A stretch of DNA of 64,000 nt from Zygnema circumcarinatum (taxonomy: Eukaryota > Streptophyta > Zygnematophyceae > Zygnematales > Zygnemataceae): positions 4,011,755-4,075,754 of the forward strand of contig CM074806.1 in the NCBI GenBank assembly GCA_037447605.1. Direction: 5' to 3'. A program made the translations under genes and the position numbers. This document shows, in pieces, positions 58,475 through 64,000 of this stretch. The first letter of the stretch is position 1; every line of letters starts with the position of its first letter. The notes below the pieces were generated by a model. That model searched no databases. It had not been told where the DNA came from and worked only from the letters and a program-made list of their open reading frames with translations.

Positions 58475-59570
58475 AGACGGATAGGGCGAGGGCGGGCAAA
58501 GGCGGGCGAGGGAGGGGAGGGAGGGAGGGAGGGGGAGAGAGAGAGGGAGGGGGAGAGAGAGAGAGGGAGGGAGAGATGGAAGCAGACCTCGAGTGCGGCT
58601 GCAAGCGCATGAGGAGAAAGCAAAAGACTGAGTCCCACAAACGTTCCGATCGCCAGAGCCGCTGCTTGGCGAGGAAGAGACTGGGATACCTGCAAGGGGC
58701 CAAAGGAGAGGGTGAGAGAGAGAGGAGAGAGAGAGAAGAGGGAGGGAGAGAAAGGGAGAGCAAAGGGCATTTGGGTTGGCAAGAAAACAGTACACACCTG
58801 AGGACAGGTGCTGCTGGGAAGCTGCACGGAAGCGGCAGTCGCTACAGGACAAATGGCCAAACACGGAGACTTTAACGCTTCATCCTGCTCTCTGGGAAGG
58901 GGGTCCACTCCAAACTTGAACTGAATCGCAGCACACATAGAACGGCTCGTCAGGATTGGGAGACTACTCCGGCATGTATCGAATTCACTTGCCCATCTTT
59001 ACATATAGAAAACACTCTCGGTCTGCCTACCTCCCTCTCCCTCCCTCCCTCTCGTCCTCCCCTTCCTGCCTCCCTCCTCCGCTCCCGACCTCTCTCCATC
59101 CTCTTTACCCTTTCGCCCACCCTCAATCTCACTGCCCCCCTGCTCTCACTCACCCTCTCACCCTCACCCCACCCTCCGTTTCCCCCCCCCCCCCCTCTTC
59201 CCTATTCTTTTCAGTTCTCCCTTAACATTTGCTGGCCAATAGCAAGTCGCCACCTGGCAACTGAAGTCGGTGTAGTCGGGCTCCATCGCGAGGGGGATGC
59301 CCATGTGCTCACGGATGAAGGTCTGCATGGACCACCCTAACCTCATATCTCGGTATTTTTGGAGTTTATGGATTTAACTTCTTATATAACTCATACTGTC
59401 GAACAAATCTGCTCATCAAGGATACTCACAAACCGTTTAACCTTGACAGGAACCGCCAAAAAATCCGCCATAGTTCACGTGGGGAGGCACCCTATTGACA
59501 GACGGGAAGACGAGGGAGGGCTGGCAGCAAAGGGGGGGAGAGATGGTGGGGGAGAGTGGGGGAGAGGGGC

Positions 59571-59631
<61 letters not shown>

Positions 59632-61362
59632 AGCGAGAACACACCTCCGTCGGCTGCTTGCACGTGTGAACGCACACAGCGGCACATTTGCTCTCCTCCA
59701 AATATCGGCACCGTTCCACGGAAACCTGCTTCCCCCAGGCTCGCATAGAGCTTCAGAAATACTATCAAGTCAATTGAACAGATGTGACTGTCGTTCTCAA
59801 GACTTTTCACAGTTCCACGGGGGGCGAGCGAGGGAGGAAAGGGAGGAGGGAGAGAGAGTTGAAGTCCCGGGTCTTGGGAGAGCGGGGAGAGTTGAGCGAG
59901 ACAGAAACGGGGAGGGTGAGGGGGAGAGAGAGAGAGAAAACCTGGGAATACAGCTTAGAGCCGTCCGGCAGGTCCATCTCTTTCACTTTGCAGGGGCCCA
60001 TGAGCCACTGGCATGTGACCTCTGTCACGTAGGCTGAACCCCCCCCCCGGGAAAAAATGTATATTGTATTCACGAGAACAGGAAGGGAAGTCCGCTGCTT
60101 GAATAAGAAGGGGAGGGAGAGAGAGAGAGAGAGGGGGGGGGGTGCGAGAGGGAAGGTGTGAGAGAGGGGAGGAAGAAAGAGGGAGATGGGAGTGGGAGCA
60201 GAAGAGAGTAGAAGGTTAGGCTTAGATTAATAAGCTTTATGCATGATTTGATTCCAACCTCAAAAAATACAAGTAAAGGAACGTAATTTGATTGTTACCA
60301 GTGAGAATGGCAGCCGGCTTTCCTCCTCCGAGGGGAGCGACAAACCTCCGAAAGAGAGGAAGAAGACCGGACGGGAAAAGAGAGCACAGAATTCGGACCT
60401 GCATAAGCAATATGCCAGAAGAAGAAAGAAAGAAAAGAGAGCGAAATCTGCTTGAATTTTAGTTTCTAGAAGTAAGGAAAATGATCTGTGTAAATGGCTT
60501 AAAGCCCATTCTCTTCGATTATATTATACAATAGAAGAATGTGAATCACAGTTTCAAGAATATTGAAACAGGAAGTTTTTAAAAAATGCTATGAGTTTCT
60601 TTTTTTTTTTCATCGGACGAGGGTAGGACGTACCGAAGCCTCCTCAACTTGAATTTTCGAACGGTATTTTGACATAGAACGCTGCGCCAATTCAATTATG
60701 CCTTCATAGCCCACTCGCTCCGAATCCCAACCAACCTCCTGATCAATCCGAATAAAAAAAAAAAATGCCCACGAAATCTTCATAAATTCATACGAGACTA
60801 GGACGCTGAAAAATAGAGAAAGATAGCAATTGATAAAAATAGAAATATTTTAAATTTATGTAAGAAGAAATTTAATTCACCAACTGTCTGCATTGTCTTC
60901 CCATCCACTTACCTGCACCATCTTGCGCCGAAAAATTGCCATTAAAAAATCATCGAACGGGTTGGATTCATAGGCAGGAGCCGGCCCCGGCGGAGGAGGA
61001 ATAAGCTGCGTCTGAGTCAAGCTGCCATTCTGAACCCCTCTGCTCTGCTCCCTTGCCCTAATTTCTCCCCCCCTCTGAACCCTCCCAACCTGCCTCAAAT
61101 GCGAAGGCCCTGAACCCCTCACTTTCCTCCCCCCTCTCCTCGTTATCTCTACCCCTCTCCCCAGCCCTGAACCCTTCTCAGCTCTGGCTCTCTTCTCGGC
61201 GCGCCAGCTGTCAGCATTGCATCTCCCCGCGGGTCCATTCAGGCACCAAATTTCCCTCTGCGATTTGAAGATTGCGCGGCCATCACCTCCGGAGAACAAT
61301 GGAAGCTGCTTTGCAGCATCGCCACGTGGCCCTAGAGCAGGGCAGAGGGAGAGAGCCGCCAT
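56023..61362 (-). CDS. D27-type carotenoid isomerase fused in frame to plastid CcdA
   Basis: Seventeen exons join in phase to 1944 nt (647 residues): 60913-61362, 60634-60738, 60299-60398, 59942-60033, 59645-59725, 59254-59322, 58798-58920, 58588-58689, 58138-58280, 57792-57877, 57616-57647, 57284-57445, 57072-57144, 56833-56933, 56540-56632, 56350-56396 and 56023-56107. Residues 1-340 match the D27/DUF4033 family of beta-carotene isomerases (plastid, strigolactone route in land plants): [64 protein letters not shown] and CLAICP. Residues 341-647 match plastid CcdA, the thylakoid thiol carrier for cytochrome assembly: [58 protein letters not shown] and [20 protein letters not shown]. Both catalytic-type cysteines are present. 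The N-terminus after the ATG at 61360-61362 (GCCATGGCG) resembles a transit peptide. Two genes sharing an intron-based promoter remain possible. Confidence 0.82.
56955..57002 (-). repeat. Tandem GAGGTCAAC (TTGACC) repeat in a CcdA-module intron
   Basis: Five GTCAA units spaced 9 to 12 bp apart between exons 57072-57144 and 56833-56933. The sense strand reads TTGAC, the core of the plant W-box. Confidence 0.8.
58436..58468 (-). repeat. (GA)n tract in a D27-CcdA intron
   Basis: GA dinucleotides on the plus strand (CT in sense), followed by further GGGAGG-type purine tracts up to the exon at 58588. Confidence 0.9.
58798..61362 (-). other. D27 module of the fused gene (residues 1-340)
   Basis: Seven exons. 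The first 100 residues are a Gly/Arg-rich plastid-targeting-like and linker region, followed by the conserved D27 domain through [13 protein letters not shown]. Relatives normally stop shortly after the CxxxCP element. Here the exon ends in a clean CAG/GTGTGT donor with no stop codon before it. Confidence 0.85.
59572..59630 (-). repeat. (GA)n tract adjacent to a D27 exon donor
   Basis: About 58 bp of GA on the plus strand, ending within 15 bp of exon 59645-59725. On the sense strand the CT array starts right after the donor GTGTGTTC. Confidence 0.92.
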
Positions 61363-62072
61363 GGCGGGGACGAGCTTGCTAGCTCGCACGTGCGAAGGGC
61401 AGCGGAGGGCGAGCCACGTGGCGAGGGCGCGGCAACGGCTCTTTGGTACTGTACCTTCGAAGGCCGAAGGCCAAAAGGTACAACTGTACGAATTAGTACG
61501 GTCATGCCATTTAGTATATGTACGAAAATGGCCAATGGAATGTTGCCATGTGGTGGATGGTGACGTCGGTGGAGGTCGTGGTCAACGTCTGTCGGAGTCG
61601 CCTAGGACGGGGACGGATTTTGACCTTCCCATGACGACATTGTTGTTGCAATTGTTTTGTGGTGGACACTTTCTTACTTGTAATTAATGTGGGGCATTGT
61701 AAGGTGCGGCTCTGGCATTCTCAATTACAGCCAATAAGGGTCGTAGTCAAGCACCAATGTACTCCAATAAGAGCAGAATGACCTCATCTATACAGAAGGC
61801 CTCATTGCCCCAAACTCGGTGGTTGTCCTACGCATGGCACAATGTATGAAGTGTGCATGGTTGTGTTGCACACGCTTCACGCAGTCCTAGCCCCCCTCCA
61901 TTTTTGGGGATTGGATTGTCCTCTCGCATGCGCACATGCCCACGTGCCACGATGCCCATGTCCATGCCTGCTCTGAAGTATAGGGTGAGGCAGGCCATAC
62001 GGACCGTACGGGTGATCGTACCACGCGTACGGCAAGAGTACGGATGTGGAAGTTGGCGAGTTCTAAAGCTGT
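61363..62072. promoter_or_regulatory. D27-CcdA promoter region and 3' end of the DenD-like gene, GTAC-rich
   Basis: About ten GTAC cores in 600 bp: six at 61445-61523, and four at about 62003-62042 including CCGTACGG and GCGTACGG. CACGTG sites lie at 61323, 61412 and 61940. It is the upstream region of the minus-strand D27-CcdA gene. The distal part overlaps the 3' flank of the next gene. Confidence 0.5.
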
Positions 62073-64000
62073 TTAAAGCCTGTAGACGTTCATGTCATCT
62101 TCTACGAAGGCTGTGATAATAGACCGGATATTCCTGCAAAGGAGAAGAAAGAGAAGCTTGAGTCAGTTCAAATCGAGAGGTTAATGTTTCTTTTGCACAA
62201 ACATTTGCTTTTTGATGAAGGAAAACAAAGCAAAAGGGAAAGCGTGGGCCTTAACATGTCAGCAGCGAAGCCCATCTTCAAAGCTCGAGGGGTCTCTATG
62301 GCTCCCGGCCAACTGCTGATGATGCTGTGGATCAGAGCGTCCTTTCTCCATTCCACCTACAAAAACTCGAGATGTAAAAAAAAAAAAAAAAAAAAAGGGG
62401 TGAAAGTACTGCTAAGCAAAAGATGAAACAGGCGATATAACGAAACAGAAAACTTGCAAAGTCTCTCAATTCAGTGGTGAGATAATCAGAAGTTTTGCAA
62501 AACCAAAAGGACTGAGCTCCACAGCATCATCCCCTTCTCTGGCGAGACCATGTCTGAGTTGAGACTCACCAGACTGACATCGCCCCCTGCTTGGCGAACC
62601 TCTTCCAACATTTCTGCCGGGGTTGTCTGAATGAACCCCCGAAAAATAAACACCACAAGGTGAGATTAATAGCAACAGCAACCCTAACAAAGGTCACCAA
62701 CTGAAAATGACGAACGAATGACGTCTGTACAGCAACAAAACGACACATGGAATGGAAGTCGATTAAGAATGGTGAAGTTGAAGGTGCTGCCACTCACAGT
62801 GACGCCGGGGATGGTAACAATTCGAGACTGCCCTTCCATGTCGAGTGTTCGAGCATGCAGTAGGTTCCGGATCACTAGACGAGGGGACTGCATGGAGATC
62901 AATGAGACAGATGAAGAGGGAGAGAGAGAGAGCGAGAGGAGGTTGCAAGGACACAAGAGACGGGGGGAGTGGGAGAGCACGAGCGAGGGAGAGAGAGGGA
63001 GAGAGAGGGAGAGGACGCACTTGGATCCATAGCGGAACGTTTGCATCCACAGGGCACACGCTGGGCTGATGTTGAAGCGGCTCTCGGATGATGCTGGAGA
63101 CAAAAGATGATGTTGCACTGTTCGGTCTGCACCAAGGGAAAGGAGGAAAAGAAGTCATGCAATAATCCGTTTAACTGAGAGGAACTGGCTTTCAAAAAAA
63201 ACATGAACATGGTTGCCACGCTTGAGCGAGGGTGATGCCATTTTCAATCTTCGGTCAAACTCACTTTGAATTCTCAATGGAGAAGAGAATGAGATATGGA
63301 TCTTGAAAAGTGTAAAGTTCTAGACCCAAAAACTTAATTAACTAATACTTTCAACTGCCACCGTACAAACCCAAAGCAAACGGTTCAGTCAGAAACCTCT
63401 AACTATGAACTACTGTATGCTATTTTGCTACCTGGCCCAGGCACAATAATGAATCTCTCGACTAAAACATTACATCTATGAAACTTTTTGTTTACTCAAA
63501 AAGATGAGATGAGAGCACCTGCCAGGACGGACCGCAATGGTGGGAAGTCGAAGGCAGACCCCATCCACATATCCTCTTCGAGAAGCATCCGCTATGAGAA
63601 GCTCGCAGATTGCTTTCTGATGACAACATCACCTTTGTGAATGATAGGAGGAATCATTGGTTGATCTCATTTTATGACCTAAAGTAAGGAGGAAAGTTAA
63701 GTTTTAACTAGCCTGCTAAATTGAACTACAGATAGAGCTACCTGTGTTCCATAGGAGGACTGTGGAACTGGCGTCGAGTCCTCCGTGAATGGTTCCTTGT
63801 GCCTCTCTTCTCCCTGTAATGAAAAAAGTAAGGGGGATAAACAAAGTAAAGGCGTAAATATCACTTTTCTTATAGTCTGACGATTTGGACGATACATTTC
63901 CATGAGAGCAGAAAGAGAGCAACAAAGGCTCCTTCCAACAAACGTTTATCTCTGAGACTTTTCAGTTTGGTGAATTTTTGGGCATCTAAACGTTAGACTT
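62073..64000 (-). CDS. DenD-like NAD-dependent epimerase/dehydratase, 5' end outside the window
   Basis: Partial short-chain dehydrogenase/epimerase resembling D-erythronate dehydrogenase (DenD). Exons read in transcript order are about 63741-63818 (ending VPQSSYGTQ, with the Tyr of the catalytic YxxxK region), about 63521-63618 (KAICELLIADASRRGYVDG, LRLPTIAVRPGR), and about 63020-63095 (IIREPLQHQPSVCPVDA, VPLWIQ). Then come about 62800-62889 (SPRLVIRNLLHARTLD, IVTIPGVT), about 62570-62626 (TTPAEMLEEVRQAGGDVSL), 62256-62356 (IISSWPGAIETPRALKMGFA) and 62073-62133 (SIITAFVEDDMNVYRL then stop). The catalytic lysine follows directly after the junction (YGTQ/K). The NAD-binding N-terminus must lie beyond 64000. 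In bacteria DenD oxidises D-erythronate; substrate here is unknown. Several boundaries are approximate. Confidence 0.82.
62915..63016 (-). repeat. GA-rich tract in a DenD-like intron
   Basis: Imperfect GAGA and GAGGGAGA repeats on the plus strand between exons 63020-63095 and 62800-62889. It abuts the donor of the upstream exon and is CT in sense. Confidence 0.8.

Larger units (their letters stand above)
56023..58689 (-). other. ccdA: CcdA module of the fused gene (residues 341-647)
   Basis: Ten exons encode a membrane protein with the two cysteine-proline-flanked motifs of CcdA/DsbD-type carriers. The first exon (58588-58689) encodes a hydrophobic, Ala-rich stretch ([20 protein letters not shown]) like a thylakoid or membrane-entry segment. 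There is no ATG in exons 58588-58689 or 58138-58280. The C-terminus ends [19 protein letters not shown] and the stop is at 56023. Confidence 0.85.

Noticed and set aside
56023-61362. Interpretation as two independent genes (D27 then CcdA)
   Set aside because: No stop codon follows the D27 domain, the joining intron is 3n and stop-free, and the first CcdA exons have no ATG. Kept as the main alternative, not the preferred model.

Overview
This window is a stretch of nuclear DNA from a green-lineage eukaryote. The genes are intron-rich with GT-AG splicing, and several families point to the streptophyte line: MIP3, CPP/TSO1-type CXC factors, plastid CcdA, the D27 family and a root-cap-type extracellular domain. 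Gene bodies and introns are loaded with (CT)n/(GA)n arrays. A streptophyte alga or an early-diverging land plant fits best; I cannot name the species from the sequence. No transposon, CRISPR array, rRNA or complete tRNA was recognised. Gene models below are joined by hand from splice motifs, reading phase and protein-family resemblance, with no transcript data.

Layout from left to right. (1) A MIP3/SCFD2-type Sec1 protein on the minus strand (274-5513), divergent from (2) an HRQ1-type DEAH helicase on the plus strand (6534-16246). (3) eIF2B epsilon on the plus strand (17144-23215), with an unusual acidic C-terminal tail. (4) A small single-exon membrane protein on the minus strand (24342-24686), behind three G-boxes. 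(5) An EME1 crossover-junction endonuclease subunit on the minus strand (25656-31470), with a CUE/UBA-like N-terminus. (6) A CPP (tesmin/TSO1-like CXC) transcription factor on the minus strand (33075-39569), separated by a 2.8-kb CGTACG-rich region from (7) a secreted cysteine-rich plus root-cap-like protein on the plus strand (42398-44627). (8) A very large, unrecognised, secreted, multi-exon protein on the minus strand (45768-54000). (9) A D27-type carotenoid isomerase domain followed in the same frame by a complete plastid CcdA domain on the minus strand (56023-61362). (10) The 3' part of a DenD-like NAD-dependent epimerase/dehydratase on the minus strand (62073 to beyond the window end).

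The most striking observation is gene 9. Seventeen exons join without a phase error into 1944 nt (647 codons plus stop), placing a carotenoid-isomerase (D27) module and a thylakoid thiol-transporter (CcdA) module in one predicted polypeptide. The intron between the modules is 108 nt long, a multiple of three, and has no stop in that frame, so even its retention would leave the two modules joined. I know of no described D27-CcdA fusion. Second are the large secreted protein with a dense cysteine knot between alanine-rich coiled coils, and the clusters of CGTACG/GTAC sites in several promoter regions.

Functionally the window mixes housekeeping genes (ER tethering, translation initiation), genome maintenance (HRQ1, EME1), cell-cycle transcription (CPP), plastid redox/carotenoid chemistry (D27-CcdA) and extracellular proteins (genes 7 and 8). 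There is no operon-like logic. The only shared regulation that the sequence hints at is head-to-head spacing and recurrent G-box, CCAAT and GTAC motifs.
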